A stretch of 64,000 nt of DNA from an uncultured Bacteroidia bacterium (GCA_902786745.1 CADADR010000001.1:496001-560000), one strand, 5' to 3'; shown: positions 32,084 through 41,632, numbered from the stretch's first letter. The notes: generated from the sequence alone by a model not told the origin. Translations and numbers: made by a program.

Positions 32084-32428
32084 ATGGAGGGTAAGAGACT
32101 AGAAAAAGTAAACAAGCTGTTACTAAAAGAATTAGGCGATATATTCCAGAAGGAACTGAAACCGAAAGTGCCTTCACTGATGATTACTGTGACCCGCGTC
32201 AATGTCACTTCTGACCTTTCGTATGCGCGTGTGTATCTGAGCGTGTTCGGTGTGGACGAGAAGAAGAAGGTCGTGGAAGAAGTGGGACAAAACGCCAAGG
32301 CCATCCGTGGCTTGTTGGGCAACCGTATCCGTCACCAGATGCGCGTGGTGCCTGAGTTGCGTTTCATCGAGGACGACTCGCTCGACTATATCGAAAACAT
32401 CGACAACCTGCTGCATCCCGAAAAGTGA
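32084..32428 (+). CDS. rbfA: Ribosome-binding factor A
   Basis: A 114-residue cold-shock ribosome maturation factor that binds the 30S subunit. RLEKVNKLLLKELGDIFQKEL at the N-terminus, VTRVNVTSDLSYARVYLSVFG near 33-53 and IRHQMRVVPELRFIEDDSLDY near 80-100 are diagnostic. The stop overlaps the GTG start of the permease gene by 4 bases. Confidence 0.95.
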   Translation: MEGKRLEKVNKLLLKELGDIFQKELKPKVPSLMITVTRVNVTSDLSYARVYLSVFGVDEKKKVVEEVGQNAKAIRGLLGNRIRHQMRVVPELRFIEDDSLDYIENIDNLLHPEK

Positions 32429-33651
32429 GACTGCCGCTGTTCATAGCAAACCGTTACCTACTGGCCAAAAAGAGCCACAACCTCATTAATATCATTACAT
32501 GGATTTCCATCCTTGGTATTAGTGTCGGCTCGTTTGCGCTCATCGTGGTGCTGTCGGCTTTCAACGGTTTGGAGAAGGTGATTTCCTCGATGAACAACCG
32601 CCTCACGCCCGACCTGCAAATCTCACCAGTGAAAGGCAAGACCATCGACTTGACGACTTTCCCTTTGGGCCAACTTAAAGAAATCCAAGGTGTTGAATAT
32701 GTGATTCCTACGATTACCGAGGACGCATTGTTTCGCGCCAATGACAAGCAACATATTGGTCAAGTGAAAGGTGTAGGTTTGGAGTACCAAAATATTGACC
32801 GTTTAAAGGAGATCATTTCCGGTGATGGCGCTTTGGTGCTTTCCGACGAGGACGAGCATGATTTCGCCGTTCCTGGTGCTGGTGTGGCGTGGTATCTTGG
32901 CATCAATGCCTATAATCCTTACGCAATGGTGCGCATCTATGTGCCCAAGCGTGGCAACGCCTCACTGATGAGCCTCGAAAACAGCTTTAACTCCGACGTG
33001 CTGACCGTGCGTAGTGTGTTCTCCACCGAGCAAGAACAAGATGAGAAATTGGTGCTAGTACCTTTCGATATGCTTTCGGAACTGCTTGAATACGAGGATA
33101 AAGCAACAGATGTTGAGATTTTTGTTGCGCCGAATTCGGATATTAAAAAAGTGAAGAAATCTGTGGTTGCCGTCATCGGTGCCGACTACGCTGTGAAGAA
33201 TCAGCAGGAGCAGCAGGAAACACTTTACCGAATCATGCGTTCCGAGAAGTGGGCGGTTTATGTCATCCTAACTTTCATCCTGATTTTGGCCACATTCAAT
33301 GTGGTCGGCTCGCTTTCCATGCTGATGATCGACAAGCGCAAGGACACGGAAATCCTGAAATCAATGGGTGCCGACAAGCACTTGATTCAGCGCATCTTTA
33401 TGAATGAAGGCCTGCTGATTTCCGTGGCTGGCGGCATCATTGGATTGCTGTTGGGCATCATTTTGGTGCTTTTGCAGCAGCAGTTCGGTTTCGTGAAGTT
33501 CGGTACGGGCGGCAACTATGTCGTGGATGCCTATCCCGTGCTGTTGAAGTTGAAAGACGTGCTGCTGATTTTTGCCACCATCCTCGTTGTGGGCTGCACT
33601 TCGGCTTTCCTCACGGTGAGGCATGCGATGCGGAAAGAGGTCAGAATTTAA
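32425..33651 (+). CDS. FtsX/LolC-type ABC transporter permease (GTG start)
   Basis: A 408-residue inner-membrane permease. One N-terminal helix (about 20-45, IITWISILGISVGSFALIVVLSAF) is followed by a large periplasmic domain and three C-terminal helices (about 280-300, 328-352, 372-395), the MacB/LolC/FtsX layout. Proteins of this type move lipoproteins or substrates outward with an ATPase, which is not next to it. The GTG start lies in a GTGA overlap with rbfA, so the two are co-translated. The LolCE-like motif around NRLTPDLQISPVKG supports a lipoprotein-release role, but this is uncertain. Confidence 0.85.
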   Translation: MRLPLFIANRYLLAKKSHNLINIITWISILGISVGSFALIVVLSAFNGLEKVISSMNNRLTPDLQISPVKGKTIDLTTFPLGQLKEIQGVEYVIPTITEDALFRANDKQHIGQVKGVGLEYQNIDRLKEIISGDGALVLSDEDEHDFAVPGAGVAWYLGINAYNPYAMVRIYVPKRGNASLMSLENSFNSDVLTVRSVFSTEQEQDEKLVLVPFDMLSELLEYEDKATDVEIFVAPNSDIKKVKKSVVAVIGADYAVKNQQEQQETLYRIMRSEKWAVYVILTFILILATFNVVGSLSMLMIDKRKDTEILKSMGADKHLIQRIFMNEGLLISVAGGIIGLLLGIILVLLQQQFGFVKFGTGGNYVVDAYPVLLKLKDVLLIFATILVVGCTSAFLTVRHAMRKEVRI

Positions 33652-33811
33652 GGTTTTGTCCGCCTCAAGAACTATATTTTTCATCCACCCGAATTGTAAA
33701 ACCTGTTTATTGTCAGATTGATTTTCAGTTATTTATGATTTTTCTACGGAAAAATGCTTGTAAAAACCGAAAAGAAGGCTGTAATTTTGGCAATCGCTTT
33801 TTTCCATGCGC

Positions 33812-33819
33812 TACCTTTG
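33812..33819 (+). promoter_or_regulatory. TACCTTTG promoter of the TPR-HTH regulator
   Basis: A -7 box followed by C, 56 bases before the chosen ATG at 33876. A second match, TAATTTTG at 33863-33870, is too close to the ATG unless the message is leaderless. Confidence 0.5.
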
Positions 33820-33875
33820 CGCCAAAATTTGGTTTTATGCAACGAGCAAATACATTATTCCGTAATTTTGCCCCA

Positions 33876-35576
33876 ATGAAAATAAGTCATTTGGTTTTTG
33901 GTATGTTGCTGGCCTTGGTTGCCTGCAACCCGTCACAACGCGAGGCGAAACGCTTGCTCCGCCAAGCCGAATCCGTTTTGGAAACCCATCCCGATAGTGC
34001 CTTGCGCCTCATTGATAGTGTGATGCATTTGGAAATCTATTTCAGTGAAGACGAGCGCATGGAGATGGCCTTGCTGCAAGGCCGCGCCATCTACGGCAAT
34101 GACCGCGATGCCACTGATCCAACTCAATCAAATGGCAACTTCTTGTTAGATAAGGTAATGAACCACATATACACCTCGCCCGACCTCGACCACGCTTCTG
34201 CTTATTTTGCCCAAAAAGGTCAACCCCAGAAGTCGGCTTTGGCCGCGCTTTACAAAGGTTACGACTTGCAGACGATTTATGCCGATAGTTTGGCCTTGCT
34301 ATCTTTTGAGGAAGCCACGAAATATGGCCTTCGTGCAGGTGACAGTCTGACCATTGCTCGCGCCTTTTTCCAGATGGGACGGCATTTGCACTGGATGGAT
34401 AAATACGAGGAAGCATCTGTAGTCTTGGACTCCGCCGACTGTTATTTCGGCCATCACCTTTATGAAAGAGCTTTCGTGCAGAATATGTTAGGCTTGAATT
34501 ACCAGTTTTTGAATGATTTCGACAATGCCACACTCGCTTTTGCCCAAAGCATTGATTTTGCAACAGAAAGCGGCAACGACGATGCTGTGTGGCGGGCTTT
34601 GTTCAACTCAGGTATAATGTTGGGCGGCAAGCATTTCGACAATAGAGATGCGGGATTGGAAGTGTTGAGGCTGTTGGAGACTGAAGACACGGGGTTGAAA
34701 TTGGCAACCAAGGCATACGGCATAAAAAATTTGTTTTTTGATCATAATGTCAGACACGATATTAAGCCATTAAGCGACGATTCGACTGGTTATTATCTCC
34801 GAATTTGGGCAAGGGCAAAGTCGCTCAGTCAAAAGTATAAATTTAGTGGTGATGACTTGTTTTCTTGTTATGGCCGTCAACATGATCTTGTCCCTGTTTT
34901 TTTGTCGCATCGGATTATATCCGACGAAACATACTATGGTGCGAAATTTGGCGTGGTGCGAAATTATAGCCGTCAGCAACAACGGAACGATTATTTGAAC
35001 TTGCGTAATGCAATGGCTGAAAAACAACTGCAAAAGCAGCATAAAACATTGGTTTTCTGCATCGTGGCTTTAGTTACACTAATAATAGGTGCTATGCTGT
35101 TTTGGCTGAAACGCAAGCCAAAAACGGCAACCATTGAACCCCCAATGGAAGAACCAAAACCGGAAATCCAAGTGACGGAACCAAAGCAGACCGAGGAGAA
35201 TCCATTTGTGAAACAGGAACTTACGAACCGCCTCCGCCTGATTCTATCCGCCTCCCGCATTGAGAAAAACGCCTACGACCCCAAAATGGAGTGGAAACCT
35301 TTGGTGCGACAGGTGATGAACGGGAAGGAGACCGCATTTGAGAGTGCTGTGTCGGTCATCGAGGCGGCCTATCCGGGTTTGCAGGCGATGATTGCCGAAC
35401 AATTCCCCGACCTGAACGAAACCGATGCTAAGGTGTGTCTGCTTTCTTGCAGCGGCCTCTCCAACGCTGAAATGGGCGACCTGCTCGGTTTGAGCGTCTA
35501 TTCCATCAACAAAAGCCGCAGCGAATTGCGCAAAAAGTTTGGTTTCGAGCCTGACGAATTGAAGAACCGCTTGTAA
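33876..35576 (+). CDS. Membrane-spanning TPR lipoprotein with C-terminal HTH (signal-transducing regulator)
   Basis: A 566-residue protein. From ATG 33876 it begins MKISHLVFGMLLALVACNPSQ, a lipoprotein signal with lipobox LVAC. Residues ~25-400 are helical TPR-like repeats. A membrane helix (VFCIVALVTLIIGAMLFWL) lies near 435-455. The C-terminus has a LuxR/sigma-like helix-turn-helix (LNETDAKVCLLSCSGLSNAEMGDLLGLSVYSINKSRSELRKKFG). Thus a periplasmic sensor is linked directly to a cytoplasmic DNA-binding part, a design seen in Bacteroidota. The upstream ATGs at 33735 and 33837 would hide the lipobox. The barrel receptor gene follows and may be its target. Confidence 0.85.
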   Translation: MKISHLVFGMLLALVACNPSQREAKRLLRQAESVLETHPDSALRLIDSVMHLEIYFSEDERMEMALLQGRAIYGNDRDATDPTQSNGNFLLDKVMNHIYTSPDLDHASAYFAQKGQPQKSALAALYKGYDLQTIYADSLALLSFEEATKYGLRAGDSLTIARAFFQMGRHLHWMDKYEEASVVLDSADCYFGHHLYERAFVQNMLGLNYQFLNDFDNATLAFAQSIDFATESGNDDAVWRALFNSGIMLGGKHFDNRDAGLEVLRLLETEDTGLKLATKAYGIKNLFFDHNVRHDIKPLSDDSTGYYLRIWARAKSLSQKYKFSGDDLFSCYGRQHDLVPVFLSHRIISDETYYGAKFGVVRNYSRQQQRNDYLNLRNAMAEKQLQKQHKTLVFCIVALVTLIIGAMLFWLKRKPKTATIEPPMEEPKPEIQVTEPKQTEENPFVKQELTNRLRLILSASRIEKNAYDPKMEWKPLVRQVMNGKETAFESAVSVIEAAYPGLQAMIAEQFPDLNETDAKVCLLSCSGLSNAEMGDLLGLSVYSINKSRSELRKKFGFEPDELKNRL

Positions 35577-35688
35577 TCTCACTTCCTTATCTTATTGTGT
35601 TTTAGTTGTTTGCAAATCGATCTCGAAGAAAGATTTGTAAGCCGCCAAATCAAAACTATAATCCCGTTGACAGGTCATCGGCTTGGGC

Positions 35689-35696
35689 TACTTTTG
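35689..35696 (+). promoter_or_regulatory. TACTTTTG promoter of the barrel receptor gene
   Basis: A -7 box followed by C, 45 bases before the ATG at 35742. The remaining leader is the repeat spacer TCAACAATTCAACAGTTAAA. Confidence 0.55.
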
Positions 35697-35698
35697 CC

Positions 35699-35741
35699 AC
35701 AAAATCAACAATTCAACAGTTAAACAATCAACGATTCAACA
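35699..35741 (+). repeat. TCAACAATTCAAC-type oligomer spacer in a 5-prime leader
   Basis: Variants of TCAACAATT/TCAACAGTT fill the leader up to the ATG, comparable in style to the spacers at 1027, 18232 and 21101. Confidence 0.5.
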
Positions 35742-38102
35742 ATGAAACACATTCCAACCTTAACACTTATGCTAATGCTTTCAATGGCAGGAATAGCCCA
35801 GACCCACACATTGAGTGGTACGGTCTGCGACGAACAAGGAACCTTGCCCTACGCCACCGTTATGGTATGGCAAGGCAACGACACGGTGAAAGCCACTTAC
35901 GGCATCACCAACAAGCAAGGCGACTTCGCCCTACACGGCCTAAAGGAAGGCCAATACAAAGGCTTGGTGAAGTTCACGGGCTTTGCGCATCTGCCTTTCT
36001 CGATCAATCTTGACAAAGATGTGCACTTGGACACGTTACGCCTACAGCCCGACGTGCATCAACTGAATGAGGTGCAAGTAACCGCCTCCAAGGTCTTTGA
36101 GGACAAGTTCGACAAACTGAAAATGAACATCAGCGAACTGAAACTGCCGCCTGCGGCCACTTACATTGACGCGCTGCAGGAAATCCCCGGCTCGTTCTAC
36201 AAGGTGAGCGAGAACACGCTGACCGTCCTGAACAAGCCCGTGCTCGTGCTACTTAACGGCAGGCCGCTTCGCGTTTCGTTCAGCCAAATCACCGATATGC
36301 TGCAAGGCGAAAAGGCCGAGGACATCGCCGAAGTGGAAATTATGTACGAAACGCCGCCACGTTTCGCGGGTGAGTGGGATGGTCCCGTGGTGAACATCAT
36401 CACGAAGAAGAACTTGGCCACAGGTTTCTACGGCAGTGTTTCAGGCGACCTGCAACTACGCAAACGCCTTGGTGCGAGGTCGTCGCTCAACCTTAATTTC
36501 AGAACCTTGAAAACCAACACCTATCTGTATCTGTCGCAAAACTACAATCCGAGGGAGTATTCCTACCGCTATTGGCAGTATCGCGACGGCGGTGACACGC
36601 TGATGCGGCGTGAGGCAAACCATACCAGCAATATGAACTCCTATTATTTGAACACGGGCACAGGCATCCAGTTTGACGACAACAACTCTTTGGACATCAA
36701 CTTCTTGGGAGACCTCGATTTCGACCACGACAACATTGATGAGTATATCCTCGACCGAGGAACGGCCATCCATTCCACCGACACGGCGCGGAACGACTCG
36801 CGTTCTTATTGGGGCGACATCTATTACAAGCACAACTTTAACGACCCCAAGCATTACATCACGGTGGATGCCAACTTGAGCCGCAATCTCAATGCGTCGG
36901 GCAACCTGCGCCAATACAACTATTTGCTTGATTCGGTGACTTACAACCGTGATGCTTCGCCCTATTCCGGTTGGCTTTTCTCAACCCGCGCCGACTATAC
37001 CCGTGAATGGGATAAAATCCGAATCCAATCTGGTCTCTCTTACCACTATTCCGATTTGGAAAATGATTTCAGTTACGAAAACCTCATTGACGGCGTATGG
37101 CAACCTGACACTTTGGTAACCAACGTTTTCAATTACAAGGAGAACACCTTCATGGGCTATTTCATTTTTGACCATCAGGTGAGCGAGAAGTTCAGTTATG
37201 CCGTCACGCTTACCGACTCGTATGTGCGCACTTTGGGCATTTCGGAAACCACAGGAATCAAGACACCATACAACTACAACGTCTTTCGTCCCAATTTCAC
37301 CATGCGATTCAAACCCCATGAGGACCATTATTTCACCTTCAACTACAGTCGCAACTATGGGAAGCCCAATTTCACCTATCTGAATCCCTTCCGCAAGTAC
37401 GAAAGTCCTGTCTATTATGTGGAGGGCAATCCCAACCTGAAACACTCCACACAGAACAGTGTAACATTCAAATATCGCTATCGTTATTGGTTGAACTTTG
37501 CTGTTACGTATGGTCATGATGAGGACTATGTGCTACAGGTGCCGCAATTGGATGCTGACGGCGCCATCATCGGCTACACCTACGGCAATTTCGGCAAGAG
37601 AGACGAATTGTTGTTCATTATGAATATGTCGAAAAAGTTCTTCGACAATCGGTTGAACATAGGTTTATATGGTCAGGCGAAATATGAGAATTACAACAGC
37701 AGTGATGTCCTCGACTACCATAATTCATTGTGGAGTTACTTTGCGAATCTTGATTTCTCGTATGTGCTCGTCAAGAAATACGATGTGGAATTGGGCGGCT
37801 ATGCTTTGTATTCTTCTTCGCATCTCAGTGGCTATGCCAAGACACAAGGTCATCCCAAAATGGGTTTGGACCTTTCGGCAAGGTTCTTAGACGGCAACCT
37901 GCAAACCACCCTCAGCGTGAACGACGTGTTCAATACCGATGTTGGCAACCGAGTGAGCCTGTTGGACGGGGTCGTCTCAAAGAGCGACAACATCATTGAT
38001 GCGCGCTATATCCGTTTCTCGGTGCGCTACAGCTTCAACCGCAAGAACCTGAAACGATTCGAGAATCATCAAGGGTACAATGGGGATAGCGGTAGGTTGT
38101 GA
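35742..38102 (+). CDS. Outer-membrane beta-barrel receptor with carboxypeptidase-like regulatory domain
   Basis: A 786-residue outer-membrane protein of the TonB-receptor-like class. A signal peptide ends near residue 19 (AGIAQT). Residues ~20-105 form a carboxypeptidase-regulatory-like domain (SGTVCDEQGTLPYATVMVW). About 110-210 is plug-like (VQVTASKVFEDKFDKLK ... PRFAGEWDGPVVNIITKK). The rest is a beta-barrel of aromatic-ended strands, finishing RFSVRYSFNRKNLKRF. The pattern fits the outer membrane beta-barrel family (OMP_b-brl_3) more than SusC, and no partner SusD is seen. No STN domain. It is preceded by the TPR-HTH regulator. The ligand is unknown. Confidence 0.85.
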   Translation: MKHIPTLTLMLMLSMAGIAQTHTLSGTVCDEQGTLPYATVMVWQGNDTVKATYGITNKQGDFALHGLKEGQYKGLVKFTGFAHLPFSINLDKDVHLDTLRLQPDVHQLNEVQVTASKVFEDKFDKLKMNISELKLPPAATYIDALQEIPGSFYKVSENTLTVLNKPVLVLLNGRPLRVSFSQITDMLQGEKAEDIAEVEIMYETPPRFAGEWDGPVVNIITKKNLATGFYGSVSGDLQLRKRLGARSSLNLNFRTLKTNTYLYLSQNYNPREYSYRYWQYRDGGDTLMRREANHTSNMNSYYLNTGTGIQFDDNNSLDINFLGDLDFDHDNIDEYILDRGTAIHSTDTARNDSRSYWGDIYYKHNFNDPKHYITVDANLSRNLNASGNLRQYNYLLDSVTYNRDASPYSGWLFSTRADYTREWDKIRIQSGLSYHYSDLENDFSYENLIDGVWQPDTLVTNVFNYKENTFMGYFIFDHQVSEKFSYAVTLTDSYVRTLGISETTGIKTPYNYNVFRPNFTMRFKPHEDHYFTFNYSRNYGKPNFTYLNPFRKYESPVYYVEGNPNLKHSTQNSVTFKYRYRYWLNFAVTYGHDEDYVLQVPQLDADGAIIGYTYGNFGKRDELLFIMNMSKKFFDNRLNIGLYGQAKYENYNSSDVLDYHNSLWSYFANLDFSYVLVKKYDVELGGYALYSSSHLSGYAKTQGHPKMGLDLSARFLDGNLQTTLSVNDVFNTDVGNRVSLLDGVVSKSDNIIDARYIRFSVRYSFNRKNLKRFENHQGYNGDSGRL

Positions 38103-38103
38103 T

Positions 38104-38868
38104 TTAGCCCCCAATCAAATTCGTCAAATCAATAAACTCCTGTACCGAAAGTTGCTCGGGCCGTTTGTTGAACACCTCGTTTTCGATGATTTCAGGGCTG
38201 AGCATGGGGCGTAGCGAGTTGCGCATGGTCTTGCGGCGCTGGTTGAAGGCCTGCTTGACGATGCTCACAAACAGCTTCTCGTCGCAGCCCAAGTCGGTTA
38301 CTGCATTGCGCCGCATTTTGATAACGGCGGACTTCACCTTCGGTGGCGGGTTGAAAACATTCTCGTGAACGGTGAAAAGATAATCGATGTCGTACCAAGC
38401 CTGCATCAGCACACTTAGGATGCCGTAGGTCTTGCTGCCTTCCTTGGCGGCCATGCGCTCTGCCATTTCCTTTTGCACCATGCCCACCACTTCAACCACT
38501 TGTTCCTTGTATTTCAGCACTTGGAAGAAAATCTGACTACTGATGTTATAAGGGAAGTTGCCAATGATGGCCATGTTTTGTTGGCCAAATTGGCTGAGGT
38601 CGGCGCGAAGGAAGTCGCCTTCGATGAGCCGTTCGCCGAGCATCGGGAAATGTTTCTCCAAATAGGCGATAGACTCCTTGTCGATTTCGATGACATGGAA
38701 CTTGTCGAGGACGCTTTGCACCAAATACTGGGTCAACACACCCGTGCCGGCACCCACTTCGATGACGCTCTCCACGTCGGGCGACAATTGTTCCACGATG
38801 CGCTGGGCGATATTCTGGTCGGTCAGAAAATGCTGGCCTAATGCCTTCTTGGGTCTGACTTCGTTCAT
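38104..38868 (-). CDS. rsmA: 16S rRNA dimethyladenosine transferase RsmA (KsgA)
   Basis: A 254-residue methyltransferase that dimethylates two adenines near the 3-prime end of 16S rRNA. KKALGQHFLTDQNIAQRIV near 8-26, SAM motif EVGAGTGVLTQYL near 37-49 and the catalytic GNFPYNISS near 98-106 (NLPY family motif) are clear. The start overlaps the stop of the TPR gene by 4 bases. Confidence 0.96.
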   Translation of the reverse strand: MNEVRPKKALGQHFLTDQNIAQRIVEQLSPDVESVIEVGAGTGVLTQYLVQSVLDKFHVIEIDKESIAYLEKHFPMLGERLIEGDFLRADLSQFGQQNMAIIGNFPYNISSQIFFQVLKYKEQVVEVVGMVQKEMAERMAAKEGSKTYGILSVLMQAWYDIDYLFTVHENVFNPPPKVKSAVIKMRRNAVTDLGCDEKLFVSIVKQAFNQRRKTMRNSLRPMLSPEIIENEVFNKRPEQLSVQEFIDLTNLIGG

Positions 38869-40712
38869 AACTTTCTATAGTTTTTCTTCGCTTGCGCGGT
38901 ATAAATGCTCGTCGGGTATTCGTCAATCAGCTTCTCGTAGTGCTCCTTGGCCAGCTCCTTGTTTTTCAAATGGCTTTGTTCAATCAAGGAGGCATGCATC
39001 AAGGCGGCATCGGCCATGTAGCTGTCAGGATATTGCTCCACGATTTGCAAATACAATTGCTCGGCGGCTTCAAACTCTTTCCGCTTTTCTGCAATCTCGC
39101 CTTTGCGGAAAAGCGCATGTGGCTTGCTGACCTCGTTTCCTGTGGCGATGATGTCGTCAAGCAAAACAACGGCTTCGTCTTCGCGTTGCTGATATATCCT
39201 GTAGTCAGCACGGGCAAGACGGTTAAGCTCTACACCGGTAGTATCCGCTTCCAGGTTGTCTTTGATGGCTAGCGATAGCGTCATGGCATCGTTGGCGATG
39301 AGTTTGGAGGTGGCGGCTTTCAGCACTTTCAGCTGGCTTTCAGCCCACTCATATTCGCCGATGAAATAGCGTAGTTGCGCGTTCTTGAATCGGGCCTCAT
39401 GTCCCAGTGGCTCTTCTTTCATGCTCTTGTCGACTTGGCTATAGAGTAGGGTGGCTTCCCATACTTCGTCGACGTGCAGGTAGATGTCGGCCAACTTCAG
39501 TTTGAGTTCGGCTTGGCTTTGTCGCGAAGGGGTGTTTTCAAGGTTGCTGTTCAGCAGCTTGATGGCCTGCTCTGGTTCTTCGAGTTGGTAGGCCATGATG
39601 TCAGCTTGTATGGTCATGAGTTTCGACAGGTCGTTGGTGCTGACCTCGTCGTAGGCCTCGTCGATACGCTTCGATAGTCTGTCGTATGCTTTCTTGTCGC
39701 TGCTGTTGTTAGCCTTCAGCTTCTGATAGTCTGTCTTGATGACGCCCGTGATGGCCTGGCCATAGAAGGGACTGCTTTTCCCCTTTTCGACGATATAGGA
39801 ATAGCCTTCGTGGGCAACGTCAAACTGTTTGTTGTTGAGGCAGATCCCTGACAGGTTGTTGATCTGTGCATCTTGGTCGTGGGTGCGGCGGTCGATGCTT
39901 TGGCTTTGGGCCAATGCGATGTCGTAGTCTTCCTGTTGCAGGGCAAACCATACCAGCAGTTGGGCAAACTCGAGGTTGTCGGGCTCTTCTTGGGTTTGTT
40001 GGAGCAAGGCGATGCGCAATTCGTCGGCGATGCTATTGTTCACGTCGTAGAATAGGAGCGTTTGCAGCCTGTTGCGTATGTTGTTGTATTGTCCGGGATG
40101 GGTTTTCAACTCAAGGAAATAGTAGCGGAAAGCCTCTTGGTAGTTGACCATCGACTGGTTGAGGTAGGCCAAGTCCATGTAGAAGTTCTCTTCTCCACCA
40201 AGGAGTTTGTTGCCTCTCTCAAGGACGGTAACGGCCAGGTTGTTAAGGCCTCGCGACTGGAGGGCGTTGCTGAGGCCTCTGATGACGGGAGCCTTGTCGG
40301 GAAGTTCCTTCAAGATGTCGTTGAAGTAACGTTCGGCCTTGTCGTTCTTGCCTTGCAGGGTGTAGACATACACCAAGTCCGCTACGGTCTTGGCCTGAAT
40401 TGGGTTTTTCTTGGCGAACGACTTGAGCTCTTTCTCGGCGTGGTCGAAGTCCTTCAGCTGGATGAGACACTCTATGTATTGCTGAAAATAATGGATTAGG
40501 TTTGTCTTTTGGTATAAGTCGGCATAGAGGTCGCGAGCCTTTTCGTATTCATGGTCACGAAATGCTTGTGAGGCCAGCTGTTCGTCGATCTGTATCTGTT
40601 CCTTTTGGCGTGCGTCAACTTTCTTTCCCTTTGGAGACGTAGTCACCTGGGCATTCGTCTGAAAGGCGAAGGCAAAGGAGAGAAGAATTATGGCAATCCA
40701 ACGTAGCTTCAT
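38865..40712 (-). CDS. TPR-repeat envelope protein
   Basis: A 615-residue exported protein with a signal peptide (IAIILLSFAFAFQTNAQ) and tandem tetratricopeptide repeats over most of its length, for example AFRDHEYEKARDLYADLYQK, DFDHAEKELKSFAKKNP and the last FEAAEQLYLQIVEQYPDSYMADAAL, which is BamD/YbgF-like. Periplasmic TPR proteins of this kind often act in envelope assembly; the exact role is unknown. It lies between a small lipoprotein (8-base gap) and rsmA (4-base overlap) in one operon. Confidence 0.85.
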   Translation of the reverse strand: MKLRWIAIILLSFAFAFQTNAQVTTSPKGKKVDARQKEQIQIDEQLASQAFRDHEYEKARDLYADLYQKTNLIHYFQQYIECLIQLKDFDHAEKELKSFAKKNPIQAKTVADLVYVYTLQGKNDKAERYFNDILKELPDKAPVIRGLSNALQSRGLNNLAVTVLERGNKLLGGEENFYMDLAYLNQSMVNYQEAFRYYFLELKTHPGQYNNIRNRLQTLLFYDVNNSIADELRIALLQQTQEEPDNLEFAQLLVWFALQQEDYDIALAQSQSIDRRTHDQDAQINNLSGICLNNKQFDVAHEGYSYIVEKGKSSPFYGQAITGVIKTDYQKLKANNSSDKKAYDRLSKRIDEAYDEVSTNDLSKLMTIQADIMAYQLEEPEQAIKLLNSNLENTPSRQSQAELKLKLADIYLHVDEVWEATLLYSQVDKSMKEEPLGHEARFKNAQLRYFIGEYEWAESQLKVLKAATSKLIANDAMTLSLAIKDNLEADTTGVELNRLARADYRIYQQREDEAVVLLDDIIATGNEVSKPHALFRKGEIAEKRKEFEAAEQLYLQIVEQYPDSYMADAALMHASLIEQSHLKNKELAKEHYEKLIDEYPTSIYTAQAKKNYRKL

Positions 40713-40720
40713 CTTGAGTG

Positions 40721-41224
40721 TTACTTCTTTTTCTTGAAGCCGTTAAGGTCTTTGCTGCAGGTGCTGAAACGGTCCTTGAAATACTGGACCTGATTGCTGA
40801 GTCGTGCGACGTGTTGGGTCTCAGCCTCAAGGTAGACGGCGGCAAGTGAATCGGAGAGGTAATGGGTCTCGATGTCCGACTTGAGGTTGTCGAGTTGGAT
40901 CAACGTGGAGTCCATGTCGGCCTGTATCGTGGGTCGGGTTTCTTTAAATTGCTTGATGTAGGCATCCACCAGCTGGAGTTGCTGGAACACCTCGTCGACT
41001 TCTTCGGGATGCAGGTATTGCAACATCGAGTCGCAGGCGACGAAGTCGCTTTGGAGTTGGACCACCGTGTTGGCTTCAAGTTCGCCCAGGGTCTTGGCGT
41101 CGGCTTGCACCTGTTTCTTCAGGGCGTCGATGCGCTCGACGTCGGTCTTGGGGGCAGGGTTGCAGGCAGAAAAAGCCAAGGCGGCAGCGAACAATAGGGG
41201 AGCTATAATGGCTTTGAGTCTCAT
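40721..41224 (-). CDS. Small helical lipoprotein
   Basis: A 167-residue lipoprotein. The signal MRLKAIIAPLLFAAALAFSAC has lipobox FSAC with the lipidated Cys at 21. The rest is almost wholly helical and charged, likely a coiled coil (VERIDALKKQVQADAKTLGELEA ... TQHVARLSNQVQYFKDRF). No family recognised. First gene of the operon with the TPR protein and rsmA, suggesting an envelope partner for the TPR protein. Confidence 0.8.
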   Translation of the reverse strand: MRLKAIIAPLLFAAALAFSACNPAPKTDVERIDALKKQVQADAKTLGELEANTVVQLQSDFVACDSMLQYLHPEEVDEVFQQLQLVDAYIKQFKETRPTIQADMDSTLIQLDNLKSDIETHYLSDSLAAVYLEAETQHVARLSNQVQYFKDRFSTCSKDLNGFKKKK

Positions 41225-41247
41225 TTTATCAAAATTGGTTACGACGG

Positions 41248-41255
41248 CAAAGATA
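41248..41255 (-). promoter_or_regulatory. TATCTTTG promoter of the lipoprotein-TPR-rsmA operon
   Basis: A perfect minus-strand -7 box followed by C, 23 bases before the ATG at 41224. Confidence 0.65.
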
Positions 41256-41276
41256 CGTATTTTGGTGCAAACGGGT

Positions 41277-41318
41277 ATAAAAAATCCCGATCATCGTAGA
41301 GATAATCGGGATAAAACG
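41277..41318 (-). terminator. Terminator of the rplU-rpmA operon
   Basis: On the minus strand ATCCCGATTATC pairs with GATGATCGGGAT around a short loop and runs into TTTTTTA. Confidence 0.85.
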
Positions 41319-41335
41319 GTATGCTATGAATACGA

Positions 41336-41608
41336 TTATTCAGTGACTTGACCTTCAACGGGAAGGATGGAAACGAAGGACTTACCTTCGCTCTTCTTCT
41401 TGAATTCGACGATGCCGTCACACAATGCATACAAAGTGTGATCCTTGCCCATGCCGACATTCTTGCCAGGATAGTGCTTCGTGCCGCGCTGACGAACGAT
41501 GATGTTGCCAGCAATGGCAGCTTGTCCACCGAAAAGTTTCACTCCGAGTCGCTTACTAGCTGACTCACGACCGTTCTCGGAACTACCAACGCCTTTTTTG
41601 TGTGCCAT
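41336..41608 (-). CDS. rpmA: 50S ribosomal protein L27
   Basis: A 90-residue ribosomal protein. [24 protein letters not shown] at the start and [27 protein letters not shown] in the middle are diagnostic. The glycine-lysine-rich N-terminus starts directly with MAHKKG, so there is no cleaved leader as in Firmicutes. It is second after rplU, separated by 24 bases, and followed by a terminator. Confidence 0.98.
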   Translation of the reverse strand: MAHKKGVGSSENGRESASKRLGVKLFGGQAAIAGNIIVRQRGTKHYPGKNVGMGKDHTLYALCDGIVEFKKKSEGKSFVSILPVEGQVTE

Positions 41609-41632
41609 ATCTTATTCTGTTTTTTCGGGTTT

